A stretch of 64,000 nucleotides of DNA from Physella acuta (Eukaryota; Mollusca; Gastropoda; Physidae), in assembly GCF_028476545.1 (NCBI RefSeq), contig NW_026732995.1:259001-323000 (forward strand). Direction: 5' to 3'. Below the pieces are notes generated by a model. The model did no database searches. It had not been told where the DNA came from and was given only the letters and a program-made list of their open reading frames with translations. Both the position numbers and the translations under genes were made by a program. Positions 43,225 through 63,360 of this stretch are shown here, one piece after another; the first letter of the stretch is position 1; the number at the start of each line of letters is the position of its first letter.

Positions 43225-43237
43225 TTCTCGAATGTTC
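43225..43237. promoter_or_regulatory. Heat-shock element of the DNAJB gene
   Basis: TTCTCGAATGTTC contains three perfectly spaced, alternating HSF pentamers (TTC at 43225, GAA at 43230, TTC at 43235). A further GGGGAA lies one base out of register, and GAA words occur at 43212 and 43219. It lies 61 bp upstream of a TATA box and about 200 bp before the ATG, the normal place for a stress-inducible Hsp40 promoter. Confidence 0.8.
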
Positions 43238-43297
43238 GGGGAAAATCGCCACTATTCGTTAATCTTCGTGTTGCTCCACGACCAAGTTTGGATAGTC

Positions 43298-43304
43298 TAT
43301 AAAA
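43298..43304 (+). promoter_or_regulatory. TATA box of the DNAJB gene
   Basis: TATAAAA, between the heat-shock element and the ATG at 43439. It predicts transcription starting near 43325-43335 and a 5' leader of about 110 bases without introns or upstream ATG in good context. Confidence 0.75.
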
Positions 43305-43438
43305 CAGAGGAAGAATTGCGCTTCGACAGTTGATGAAAACTGAGTTGGAGCGAGCAGTCTCAAAGTGTTATCGTGAAGATTTCATTTTATTTTGTGTAAG
43401 TGATTTATTAACACCGTGTTCAGCTTACTAAATAAACA

Positions 43439-44479
43439 ATGGGCAAGGATTATTATAAAATTCTGGGGATAACTAAAGGTGCTTCTGACGATGAAATCAA
43501 GAAGGCCTATCGTAAAATGGCCTTGAAATATCATCCGGATAAAAACAAATCTCCTGGTGCTGAAGAAAAGTTTAAGGAAATAGCTGAAGCATATGATGTT
43601 CTCAGTGACCCAAACAAAAAGGAGATATTTGATAAATATGGAGAAGATGGATTGAAAGGAGGAATGGGTGGTGGCTCCACTGGAGGAAGAAGCGGTAATT
43701 TCACATATACTTTTCACGGCGATCCCCATGAAACCTTTCGGATGTTTTTCGGCAACGAAAATCCATTTGAAAGTTTCTTCAGCTCAGGTGGTCCAGCTGG
43801 AATGGGTGGCATGGGAAGATCACCATTTTTTCAGTTTCAAAGTGGAGGACTTGGTGTGGATGAAGATATGGACATTGATGATCCGTTTGCCCAGCACCAT
43901 CAGTTTGGTGGACATGGTCGAAGAAAACATCAAGACCCAGCTGTTATCAGAGAATTGCAAGTTTCTCTTGAAGAAGTCTTATCTGGTACAACCAAAAAAC
44001 TTAAAATTACTCGTAAAGTGTTGAATTCTGATGGCAGAACTACCCGAAGTGAGGATAAAATATTAACTATTGACATTAAGCCAGGATGGAAAGCTGGTAC
44101 AAAAATAACTTTTCCTAAAGAGGGTGATCAAACGCCACACAATGTACCAGCAGATATTGTTTTTGTGATTAAAGATAAACCACATCTGTTATTTACCAGA
44201 GACGGAAGTGATATCCGCTACAAGGCTAACATTTCTCTCCGTGATGCATTGTGTGGTACAACTATTCAAGTGCCAACACTCACAAACAGAAAAATTCCAC
44301 TAGCTTTGAATGAGGTCATCAAACCAAATTCTACAAAGAGAATACAGGGAGAAGGTCTTCCAGTTCCAAAGACACCAACACAACGAGGTGACCTTATTGT
44401 AGAATTTAATGTTATCTTTCCTAACAGTATATCAACAAATACAAAAGATATACTTAAGGACCTTATTCCTCAATCTTAG
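43439..44479 (+). CDS. DnaJ (Hsp40) homolog, subfamily B, class II
   Basis: A cytosolic Hsp70 co-chaperone that binds unfolded clients and stimulates Hsp70 ATPase. 346 aa, intronless. The J domain (residues 1-70) has the invariant HPD at 32-34 (KYHPDKN). A Gly/Phe-rich region follows, to about residue 165 ([23 protein letters not shown]). The two C-terminal beta domains follow ([51 protein letters not shown]). No cysteine-rich zinc domain is present, so class II; closest in layout to DNAJB1/DNAJB4/DNAJB5 (337-348 aa in human). Lack of introns plus an HSE/TATA promoter suits rapid heat induction. Which of B1, B4 or B5 it corresponds to cannot be settled here. Converges with RAD54L about 1.07 kb downstream. 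Confidence 0.96.
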   Translation: MGKDYYKILGITKGASDDEIKKAYRKMALKYHPDKNKSPGAEEKFKEIAEAYDVLSDPNKKEIFDKYGEDGLKGGMGGGSTGGRSGNFTYTFHGDPHETFRMFFGNENPFESFFSSGGPAGMGGMGRSPFFQFQSGGLGVDEDMDIDDPFAQHHQFGGHGRRKHQDPAVIRELQVSLEEVLSGTTKKLKITRKVLNSDGRTTRSEDKILTIDIKPGWKAGTKITFPKEGDQTPHNVPADIVFVIKDKPHLLFTRDGSDIRYKANISLRDALCGTTIQVPTLTNRKIPLALNEVIKPNSTKRIQGEGLPVPKTPTQRGDLIVEFNVIFPNSISTNTKDILKDLIPQS

Positions 44480-45552
44480 TATGAACAATCAGAAAGGACT
44501 TGAAACTGTATTTTTGTACATACTATTTAAGAGTGAGTTGTACATATTTAATTTGTGGTTTTGTTTGAATGTTTTAGGTTAGAACAATAAGTATGCATGC
44601 AAAACTGTATTGTGAACTGAATAATATATTCTCCTATATATTAATTACAGAAGTGATATAAACATTTTGGAAGTTAACTGATTTAAATTTGACACATTGT
44701 AGGCCTATTTCTTATTACATTTAAATGACTAAATATTTTAAAGTAACTTTCACTGGTCGAGATATGGGCCAGACGTCTTTAGTTTTTTTTTCTTTCTATT
44801 TTAGTTAGTAGGCCTATGTATTGTAAAAATTCAGTGCTGATCATATATCATTATAATTGTTTAGATTATGTAAAATATGTCCATTGTCTTTCATATTTTG
44901 ATTTTTTTTTGTGTACAGTTTTTAACCTCAAATCTGATGTTTGTGGTTTTATTAAACTTTGTACAGTAGCAAGTGTGAACCAAACCTCTTTATAGGCTAT
45001 TAGTATATGATTAATTTACAATTTCATTAAATTCAATAGAAAGTATCTACCTATATTATTTTAATAAATTATCACTTGTGCTAAGGTGCTTGCTTTACTT
45101 TTTAACCAAAACTTATTCCAAAGAATGTTTAGGCAATTTAACCACTATTGATGCTTCTTCAATATTCCCATATTAGTTGGAATTTTTTAAAAATAAAAAT
45201 AACTTAACTTAGCATAGCCTGCATAACTTAGTGAGTAATTGAAGTAAATTAAATTAGTTGGTGCTATTGTATTTGAAAATCTTCCATTGGGATTTGCCAA
45301 ATAAAATGATACAGTCATTGCATACTTTTTTTTCTTAAGCCCGTTTGTGTTGTAGTTTTCTTAATTGACAGCTGGTTCATGCTGCTGATCAGATATGTAA
45401 GCAGTACCAATAGAGGGTAGGTGTACCTTGATGCGGTATACCTAAATAATGTCTTTTTAAAATTATTAATATAAAAATATCAAAAAAAGTGTACACATTT
45501 TAATTTTAAAAAGAAACCCCATCCATACTTAGAAATTAAAGAAAGTTTAATG
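44480..45552. other. DNAJB and RAD54L convergent 3' regions
   Basis: A non-coding gap between convergent stops. Possible poly(A) signals: ATTAAA at 44951 on the plus strand for DNAJB, and TTTAAT (ATTAAA on minus) near 45499 and 45546 for RAD54L. No repeat recognised. Confidence 0.45.
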
Positions 45553-54606
<9,054 letters not shown>

Positions 54607-54639
54607 CTGTTTAATTTTAATTATGATAACATCAAACAT

Positions 54640-55220
54640 TTCTTTATTATTTAATATAACCTTTTCTTACAAATTTTTTTTCTTCAAATAACATCTAAAA
54701 TTAGAATTAAAATAGATCAGTCTAGAGACATAGATTAATTGTTTATATAAATTGTGCCCCATAGAATAAGATTTTGCTGATTTATACCAATACTAGAAGG
54801 AAGTGAAATTGCAGGGCCCTTGAATAGGGAGACGCCTAAGATTTTAAACTTCATTATAGTTCAAGATGACTTCAACAATAAAAAACTACATTTATTTACC
54901 TTTAATTTCATACCAATTTTATTTAACAAATTTAATAAAATAATAGGTAGCCTAGAAAATGATTTGTGAAAAAACGCATTTGTTTTTAAATGGTGATATT
55001 ACTGATTTTCAGTGATACTGTGGGTTTGTTTTTTTAAGGAGTGTTGTTGTGGCGCGACTGTCCACTGCCGTTCAGCATAAATTTGACACCTGCTAGATGT
55101 CTCCCCATTAAAATATATGGCTGCCAAAATGGGCGGGCTTAGTTAGCTGTTGTCTCAATCAAGTTATTTTTTATAGGTTTTGTTTTTACCCTGCATGATT
55201 TTAAAAACATTAATGACATT
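54640..55220. other. Probable RAD54L 5' region
   Basis: AT-rich upstream of the first clear RAD54L exon. No promoter element stands out. An upstream exon holding only the ATG could lie here or further right; for instance CATCATGGTAATG on the minus strand near 55903 would offer ATG|GTAATG. Confidence 0.35.
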
Positions 55221-55224
55221 AATC

Positions 55225-55615
55225 GGCGTGGTCGAGTCGGTAAAGCGCATGGTTGCTAAACCGAAAAGTCTCGAGTTCGAACCCTCGGGCAGATGATGCT
55301 CATTAGCTGGGGACAGCCACTCTTCTAGGAGAGACAACTCCAAAATTAAACAACTGCTGCCTTGTAGTTTGTTCTTGGTTGGACAAAGGCTATGGAAGCA
55401 AATCCAAAAAGAAAAGCAGGCTGAAATCGGAGTCAATGGCCTCAATGGCGCATAACCAGTTGACACGTAACGCTTAATTGTGTTGGAGGCGTGGTCGAGT
55501 CGGCAAAAAGCTCATGGTTGATAAATTCGAACAAAGTCTCGAGTTCAAACCCACTGGCAGATAAATCTCGATCCCCTTCAACACTAATAATTAAGAACGA
55601 AGAAGAAGAAAGAAG
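55225..55615 (+). mobile_element. tRNA-derived SINE, composite with two heads
   Basis: The first head at 55225-55290 has an A box TGGTCGAGTCGG (55229-55240) and a B box GAGTTCGAACC (55273-55283). A body of about 190 bp follows (ATTAGCTGGGGACAGCCACT, GTAGTTTGTTCTTGGTTGG). A second, more decayed head starts at about 55486 (GGCGTGGTCGAGTCGGC, GAGTTCAAACC), followed by a GAAGAAGAAGAAAGAAG tail ending near 55615. The heads do not fold as a good tRNA (short anticodon stem), so this is a Pol III SINE, not a tRNA gene. The two heads suggest a SINE inserted at, or recombined with, another. Confidence 0.8.
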
Positions 55616-56960
55616 TTTAGTAAAAAGCAAGTTATAATTTTCAGTATGGTTAGAACAATTTTAAAGCAATTCATGTTTTGCTTACTTTTATTATGTTCTG
55701 CTCAATATTCTCAGCGATGAGACAAAAAAATGTACAAATGGCAAGTTTGCTTCAAACACTAATCGCACATTGTTAAAACTAGTGGCATAATTGAATAATA
55801 CGCAAAAATAACAATTTTAAGTATGTATTTCTGAAATGACCATGAAGTATTGTTAAAAAACGGAAACACAGTCTTGTCATTTTGGCAGCCATCATTACCA
55901 TGATGATGGTAAAAAAAGTAGGTCAAGCGACAGGCTACCTTGAATGTCAGCTTAAACAGAACATCTTTCAAAAGCATCTTGTACAAATACATATTTTTAG
56001 GTGCATTGTGCTAAAGACTATATGCTTGGTTTTCATTTTTTTTTTTTAAAATACTAACATCAAGTTAGAGTGAAATGGCATAAAGATGTAGTTAATGTGA
56101 CTTGATGTTCTCAACTAATCTAAACAATACTTCAGCCACCTGTGATGCACACATTTATCACACTCCTAACATAACAAAGCATGGGAACAAACAGAAAGCT
56201 GACACAGTACAAAGACTGTTATTGCCCCAAAACGTTAACAACACACAATGGATGGACAAATCCAACCACGGTAATGCCTACAACAAAAACATCTAAAACA
56301 CAATTATTACTGTTATAGCCTAAACCAAAATAAAAAACACCACCCACATTAATAAAACCAAACATTTTATAGTTTTGAACAATTAGCCTAAATCGAAATA
56401 TTTCTTAGAAGACATGGGAGAATTTTTATTTAAGTGTCCGATAATAGAATCTTCTTTAAAAAAGGGATGTTAGGTTACTGGTAGTTAACTAAATACACAC
56501 ATGGCTGTCTAATGTCAATACTAACCCTAACCCCAACCCTTGTCCTAGCCTAACACTAATAACAACCCTACACACCTATTTTATGGAAGAGACTATTATT
56601 GGAGATCTGTATCTAAGATCATCCGACTGACTTTTGTGACTCTTTTCTGTGACTAGCAAAGTAGCATCTATTATATTTCCAATAAAACTTTTCCTTTGAG
56701 ACTTTTTTCTGGCAAAAACCGACTTTTTTTAAAGTTGTTTTTTTCCTACTGTGGCCCTACTACTAACTTAACACAAATGCCTATGGCCTATGGTAAGGCT
56801 AAAGTTTTAGATATGTGAAATAATTACAAAAATTTGACGAGGCACCCTTTTTTTCACATTACTAGCCTCGGCCGATTTTACGTAGATCTAGATCTACCTA
56901 AAAATATTAAAATAAAACTACTATTGATAAACTATTAAAAACTCTAACCCTATTTTATTT
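55616..56960. other. Intergenic with short telomere-like and A-rich repeat pieces
   Basis: A TAACCCTAACCCCAACCC run lies at 56521-56540 and continues as a CCTA-rich stretch to about 56575. At 56630-56760 is a reversed version of the AAAAAGTCAC repeat seen at 4590 and 6805. A partial copy of the family F end lies at 56815-56890. No gene. Confidence 0.5.
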
Positions 56961-56961
56961 T

Positions 56962-57140
56962 GGTAATCTATGGTTTTAGGTATGTAAAATCGCCCGCAAC
57001 TAGTAATGTGAAAAACAGGTGACTCCTTAAATTTTAATAATTATTTCACGTTTTGAGGAGGATTTATGTTTTGAAAAATACAAAAATGTTTCCCTGTTTC
57101 ATTTATGTACCTGTTTTTAAACAATTGAATTAAAACTTTT
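56962..57140. repeat. Family F repeat, uninterrupted copy (empty site)
   Basis: Reverse-complement match to 1-39 joined with 1449-1605. It includes TTTCATTTATGTACCTG, the intact form of the site into which the 40-1448 element inserted. Confidence 0.85.
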
Positions 57141-57390
57141 CAGTAATAAATGAAAACTAGAGATATTTCCAACAAATGCAACATTTACTATAGCAGCCAT
57201 CTTGTTTTTTTTATAAACTTAAAGCACATTCAGGGGAAGCCACTCTAACTTACAGATGGCCGCTTTTTATATAGCAAATCCTGCTCGCAAACACTGCTGT
57301 TTAAAGTTAAATTTCTTGCCTATATTTATATATTTAGCCATTGGTTTTTGTTTATTATTCATTTATCTATAATATTTGACACAAATATAT

Positions 57391-57703
57391 CACAATATAC
57401 TTCTATTAATTAAAGCCTTGACAATGAGGTAACTTTTTCGTAGTAATCTATCGTTTTAGGTACGTAAAATCACCCGCGGCTAGTAATCAATGTTCCCTCT
57501 AAGGGAAAAAAAGTAAGTGCGCAACTTGTATTTTGTGTGCCCGGTGTTCTAAAAGTCTTATACAAGGATATAAGTATTTTACAAAATCACTGCGCGGCAG
57601 CTCAAAACTACTGCGCGGCCGCGCAGCTTAGAGGGAACACTGCTAGCTAGTAATGTGCAAAAAAGTTACCTCATTGTCAAGGCTTTAATAGAAGTATATT
57701 GTG
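57391..57703. mobile_element. Palindromic MITE with ~48-bp arms, interrupted by a hAT-type MITE
   Basis: The left arm starts CACAATATACTTCTATTA and includes GCCTTGACAATGAGGTAAC. The right arm ending at 57703 is its reverse complement apart from a four-base insertion and the loop edge. The inner part carries the family F end (CGTAAAATCACCCGCGGC). It encloses the 155-bp element at 57488-57642. Confidence 0.75.
57488..57642. mobile_element. hAT-like MITE (CAGTGTTCCCTCTAAG ends)
   Basis: The left end is CAATGTTCCCTCTAAG and the right end CTTAGAGGGAACACTG, one mismatch in 16. The interior is GC-rich near the right end (CTGCGCGGCCGCGCAG). The left flank is CTAGTAAT; the right flank reads CTAGCTAGTAAT, so the duplication is present but offset by four bases. 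The hAT assignment rests on the CAGTG ends and the approximate 8-bp repeat. Confidence 0.75.
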
Positions 57704-58339
57704 TAACTTAACTAGTAACTACTATTATGAAGAACTTAGTAAGAAGTAACTACTACTAGAGCTTTTACTAGGTAGATCAAGGGTCTTTGCTCTTAAGTTA
57801 CTTAACTTATATATAACATACTAGGCATACTGCCTAGCTTCGCTTAGGTTTTCAAAAGCATTTGATAATTTGAATACTAATTATTTGGTGATGGATGAGG
57901 TGTGGAGTGCTTAAATCTAAACAGTAATGCCAATTTTAGAGACGATGTATGTTTTTCAACATCTGCTTTCGGAAAAAGTATTCGAAAGTACGCAATTTAT
58001 AACTAAAATGGAAATAGAACTACAGAGGTTCCATGAACAGTATATCTCATAATTTATATTACATTGACTTTTAAAATTAATTTTTATTTTATTATGATAC
58101 GTCGCTTAAATAACTACTTATTTTTTTCTAAAACAAATGCTATACTTTGTCGTTTTCTGTTTCTGTTTAAAATAGTATACAATTATTTGAAAAATAATTA
58201 TTTAAAAAGGTTACCTCCCTTGAAAATTAACCGAATGACGTATGTTTGTGTTTACTTTTCTTTTAAACAAACAGTTAATATGCTTGTATAAGAAAATACG
58301 ACACATAAACATATTTAACGACTACAATGGCTTTTTCCG
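57704..58339. other. AT-rich stretch with a CTAGGCATACTGCCTAG hairpin
   Basis: The hairpin CTAGGCATACTGCCTAG (57821-57837) is followed by CTTCGCTTAGG. This could be one end of the element carrying the 342-bp array. No gene seen. Confidence 0.4.
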
Positions 58340-61300
58340 ACGGGAATAAAGTTTTTTTGTTACCCTCCAGGGTCGGTCTACGACCTCAAATAATATTAAG
58401 GGGATCGATCGTCAATTTATTTATATATATCTCATATAAGGAGAATTTCACTCGCGGTCATCTTTTAGCACTGGTCGAGGGCTTTGAGTCTGACCAACAG
58501 TTTTTCCATACGGCCTAGTCATCTATAGAAGTGTATGCAAAACATTAGCATGATGTACAGAGGTTAAGTAACGTAAAAATTGTGTTGAAATTACGCTGTT
58601 TTTCCCATAAAATACAAAGATTATATAGGGAAATACGACTGGTCAGTTTTGACCCCTTTACGAAGTTTTCCCAGATATGCCGAGTTTTTTGTGACACCCC
58701 TAGGTGTTCTTCTACCACCTCACAAAATATCAAGGGGGGTCGTCGGAGGAAATTTTTTTTCGTAATAGAGCTCATATAAAGAGAATTTCACTCGCGGTCA
58801 CATTTTAGCCCTCGTCGAGGGCTTTGAGTGTAACCGACAGTTTTCCCTAAAGGTCAAGCCATTTACCTAAGAGTATGCAAAACATTAGCCAGATATACTG
58901 AGTTTAAGAACCCTAAAGTCTGCGTTGAAATGACCCTCTGTTTTTCCCATAAAATACAAAGATTATATAGGGAAATACGACTGGTCAGTTTTGACCCATT
59001 TCCCGATTTTTCCCGGACATGGCGAGTTTTTTGTAACACGCCAAGGCGTTTTCCTACCACCTCACAAAATTTCAAGTGGGGTCGTCGGAGGAAATTTTTT
59101 TTCGTAATAGAGCTCATATAAAGAGAATTTCACTCGCGGTCACTTTTTAGCCCTCGTCGAGGGCTTTGAGTGAGACCGACAGGTCTGCCCTACGGCCAAG
59201 CCATTTACCTATAAACATGCCAAAAATTAGCCAGATGTAAAGAGGGTAAGTGCCCTAAAATCCGTTTTGAAATGACCCTCTGTTTTTCCCATAAAATACA
59301 AAGATTATATAGGGAAATACGACTGGTCAGTTTTGACCCATTTCCCGATTTTTCCCGGACATGGCGAGTTTTTTGTAACACCCCAAGGCGTTTTCCTACC
59401 ACCTCACAAAATTTCAAGTGGGGTCGTCGGAGGAAATTTTTTTTCGTAATAGAGCTCATATAAAGAGAATTTCACTCGCGGTCACTTTTTAGCCCTCGTC
59501 GAGGGCTTTGAGTGAGACCGACAGGTCTGCCCTACGGCCAAGCCATTTACCTATAAACATGCCAAAAATTAGCCAGATGTAAAGAGGGTAAGTGCCCTAA
59601 AATCCGTTTTGAAATGACCCTCTGTTTTTCCCATAAAATACAAAGATTATATAGGGAAATACGACTGGTCAGTTTTGACCCATTTCCCGATTTTTCCCAG
59701 ATATGCCGAGTTTTTTGTGACACCCCTAGGTGTTCTTCTACCACCTCACAAAATATCAAGGGGGGTCGTCGGAGGAAATTTTTTTTCGTAATAGAGCTCA
59801 TATAAAGAGAATTTCACTCGCGGTCACATTTTAGCCCTCGTCGAGGGCTTTGAGTGTAACCGACAGTTTTCCCTAAAGGTCAAGCCATTTACCTAAGAGT
59901 ATGCAAAACATTAGCCAGATATACTGAGTTTAAGTACCCTAAAGTCTGCGTTGAAATGACCCTCTGTTTTTCCCATAAAATACAAAGATTATATAGGGAA
60001 ATACGACTGGTCAGTTTTGACCCATTTCCCGATTTTTCCCGGACATGGCGAGTTTTTTGTAACACCCCAAGGCGTTTTCCTACCACCTCACAAAATTTCA
60101 AGTGGGGTCGTCGGAGGAAATTTTTTTTCGTAATAGAGCTCATATAAAGAGAATTTCACTCGCGGTCACTTTTTAGCCCTCGTCGAGGGCTTTGAGTGAG
60201 ACCGACAGGTCTGCCCTACGGCCAAGCCATTTACCTATAAACATGCCAAAAATTAGCCAGATGTAAAGAGGGTAAGTGCCCTAAAATCCGTTTTGAAATG
60301 ACCCTCTGTTTTTCCCATAAAATACAAAGATTATATAGGGAAATACGACTGGTCAGTTTTGACCCATTTCCCGATTTTTCCCGGACATGGCGAGTTTTTT
60401 GTAACACCCCAAGGCGTTTTCCTACCACCTCACAAAATTTCAAGTGGGGTCGTCGGAGGAAATTTTTTTTCGTAATAGAGCTCATATAAAGAGAATTTCA
60501 CTCGCGGTCACTTTTTAGCCCTCGTCGAGGGCTTTGAGTGAGACCGACAGGTCTGCCCTACGGCCAAGCCATTTACCTATAAACATGCCAAAAATTAGCC
60601 AGATGTAAAGAGGGTAAGTGCCCTAAAATCCGTTTTGAAATGACCCTCTGTTTTTCCCATAAAATACAAAGATTATATAGGGAAATACGACTGGTCAGTT
60701 TTGACCCATTTCCCGATTTTTCCCGGACATGGCGAGTTTTTTGTAACACCCCAAGGCGTTTTCCTACCACCTCACAAAATTTCAAGTGGGGTCGTCGGAG
60801 GAAATTTTTTTTCGTAATAGAGCTCATATAAAGAGAATTTCACTCGCGGTCACTTTTTAGCCCTCGTCGAGGGCTTTGAGTGAGACCGACAGGTCTGCCC
60901 TACGGCCAAGCCATTTACCTATAAACATGCCAAAAATTAGCCAGATGTAAAGAGGGTAAGTGCCCTAAAATCCGTTTTGAAATGACCCTCTGTTTTTCCC
61001 ATAAAATACAAAGATTATATAGGGAAATACGACTGGTCAGTTTTGACCCATTTCCCGATTTTTCCCGGACATGGCGAGTTTTTTGTAACACCCCAAGGCG
61101 TTTTCCTACCACCTCACAAAATTTCAAGTGGGGTCGTCGGAGGAAATTTTTTTTCGTAATAGAGCTCATATAAAGAGAATTTCACTCGCGGTCACTTTTT
61201 AGCCCTCGTCGAGGGCTTTGAGTGAGACCGACAGGTCTGCCCTACGGCCAAGCCATTTACCTATAAACATGCCAAAAATTAGCCAGATGTAAAGAGGGTA

Positions 61301-61860
61301 AGTGCCCTAAAATCCGTTTTGAAATGACCCTCTGTTTTTCCCATAAAATACAAAGATTATATAGGGAAATACGACTGGTCAGTTTTGACCCATTTCCCGA
61401 TTTTTCCCGGACATGGCGAGTTTTTTGTAACACCCCAAGGCGTTTTCCTACCACCTCACAAAATTTCAAGTGGGGTCGTCGGAGGAAATTTTTTTTCGTA
61501 ATAGAGCTCATATAAAGAGAATTTCACTCGCGGTCACTTTTTAGCCCTCGTCGAGGGCTTTGAGTGAGACCGACAGGTCTGCCCTACGGCCAAGCCATTT
61601 ACCTATAAACATGCCAAAAATTAGCCAGATGTAAAGAGGGTAAGTGCCCTAAAATCCGTTTTGAAATGACCCTCTGTTTTTCCCATAAAATACAAAGATT
61701 ATATAGGGAAATACGACTGGTCAGTTTTGACCCATTTCCCGATTTTTCCCGGACATGGCGAGTTTTTTGTAACACCCCAAGGCGTTCTCCTACCACCTCA
61801 CAAAATATCAAGGGGGGTCGTCGGAGGAAATTTTTTTTCGTAATATAGCCCATATAAGGC
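58340..61860 (+). repeat. 342-bp tandem array, ten units plus a divergent first unit
   Basis: The anchor GGAAATACGACTGGTCAGTT recurs at 58629 and then at exact 342-bp steps to 61707. A diverged partial unit precedes it (58340-58628). Two subtypes exist. Type A has CAGATATGCCGAG, ACACCCCTAGGTG and TAAGAGTATGC; type B has CGGACATGGCGAG, ACACCCCAAGGCG and TAAACATGCC. The order is A-B-B-A-B-B-B-B-B and a final B/A mosaic. Later B units look identical over long stretches. Because 342 is a multiple of three, each unit carries frames of 84 codons on the minus and 63 on the plus strand. They are ordinary repeats of one sequence and show no family. Confidence 0.95.
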
Positions 61861-62034
61861 GCCGGTCAGTCGAGGTCAGTTTTGACCCCCTCTCCGTAGA
61901 CTTTTCGGCCAACCGTCACCGGCCCTCGTGTTCTATCGCCCCAAGGCACCATCGTGCCAAATTTGACGCGCCTGCGGCGCCGGGAAGTGCCCTTTCGGGC
62001 ACCCGACAACTTTGCTTTATATATATAGATGATG
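61861..62034. repeat. GC-rich end of the 342-bp array with a terminal hairpin
   Basis: After the array the sequence turns GC-rich (GCGCCGGTCAGTCGAGG, GCGCCTGCGGCGCCGG). It ends with the perfect hairpin GTGCCCTTTCGGGCAC (61987-62002) and, about 20 bases on, TTTATATATATAGATG. A hairpin near an AT-rich terminus next to internal minisatellites recalls non-autonomous Helitron/Helentron elements. No canonical CTRR end is seen, so the class is inference. Confidence 0.55.
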
Positions 62035-63196
62035 AAGCCTTCAGCATTTGTTATTCATATTAATATAGCCTAGAACATAGCAAGGCATAAATGATCAAAT
62101 CAATAATGTAGGCCTATTGGTAAATTTTTCCTAATTATCATAGAATGATAAAATGGACCCAGATTAATACTGTAATATACCCCATTGATAAAAATATCAA
62201 ATTTATCATTCTAGGCCTAATAGTTTTTTTTATATGAATTTTCAAAGTTATGTGTTTAACTTGTTATGTTTCATTGTAACCTGCATTCCAGACGTGTGAT
62301 TGGCTTTAAACTTGCATACCAATGTTGCTATTAAAGATATAATGATAAAACTTTGCACATTTGTACTCAATGATATAGGCAATAGAAGTCTACAAATAAA
62401 ATAAAAATTAGAAAAGAGGTAACTAAAAATAATAAAGTTAAATTAAGGGGTGTGGCACTGTTCTATAGTGACTGCCATAAGAGGATTTCCAGACTGCACA
62501 GCTAGGTTGCTATTCCATATACCATCATGAAACTTTATATATTAGGACTAGAGCATGTAAAAAATACAATCATGCAAGTAAAATAAACATAGCTAGAGGA
62601 AAACTATAAATAGTGAACTTGAATATGGTACAGCGCAATTAGACTATGATGATTAACTACAGGCTAATATGTTGCACTTCTTTGTTGCTACTATAAAAAT
62701 AAAGATTAAACTTTACATATTGATTCTGGTGTTAGTAATAAGAATGCTAGTATACATATTGTACAGGTAATGTATAGAGTTAGAACTTACAAGTCAAATA
62801 CAGCACAATATGATCAAGATACTTAACGATTTGCCATAAACATTGGATTTGTGTCCGTGTATGACATGGTAAAAATCTTATTATTAATTTAGAAAATTTT
62901 GGTTCTTGTAATGTTTCTGATGAAAAGTGTTGAGGTGTGCTAAAACTCAAAGATTGACATTTCACAGTATTCTTATTTATAAAATGTTTAGTGAAGTTGA
63001 TGTATCCTTTGATAAATTCTTAAATGACATAAATTAAAGTGTTCATGTTTTCTTTCTATTATACTTGCCTATAACTAAAACTGTAATGCAGTGCAGCTTG
63101 AAAAATTGGGCATTATTATTTTTTAATTTAGGCCCTTTATAGTACTTCATAGATCTAGATACTATAGATAGGCCTGTCAGTATTTACATTAAGGCC
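62035..63196. other. Intergenic, no gene seen
   Basis: AT-rich DNA without recognisable coding regions or complete elements on either strand. Confidence 0.5.
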
Positions 63197-63197
63197 T

Positions 63198-63284
<87 letters not shown>

Positions 63285-63312
63285 TGTGTAATAATATATA
63301 TATATATATAGG

Positions 63313-63345
<33 letters not shown>

Positions 63346-63360
63346 CCTATCTATATATAT
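63197..63360. repeat. TA dinucleotide microsatellite
   Basis: About 80 bases of TA at 63203-63281, then two shorter TA runs separated by GATGTGTAATA and GGCC/GCC interruptions. Confidence 0.95.

Noticed and set aside
55225-55290. Functional tRNA gene
   Set aside because: A and B boxes are good, but the anticodon stem is too short and the sequence continues into a SINE body with a second head.
58629-61707. Hammerhead-ribozyme satellite
   Set aside because: I looked for the CTGATGA...GAAA core in the unit and did not find it. A covariance-model search would settle it.
58545-61853. Repeated 84- and 63-codon frames as a tandem gene family
   Set aside because: Both strands are open in each unit only because 342 is a multiple of three. 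There is no start context, splice signal or domain.
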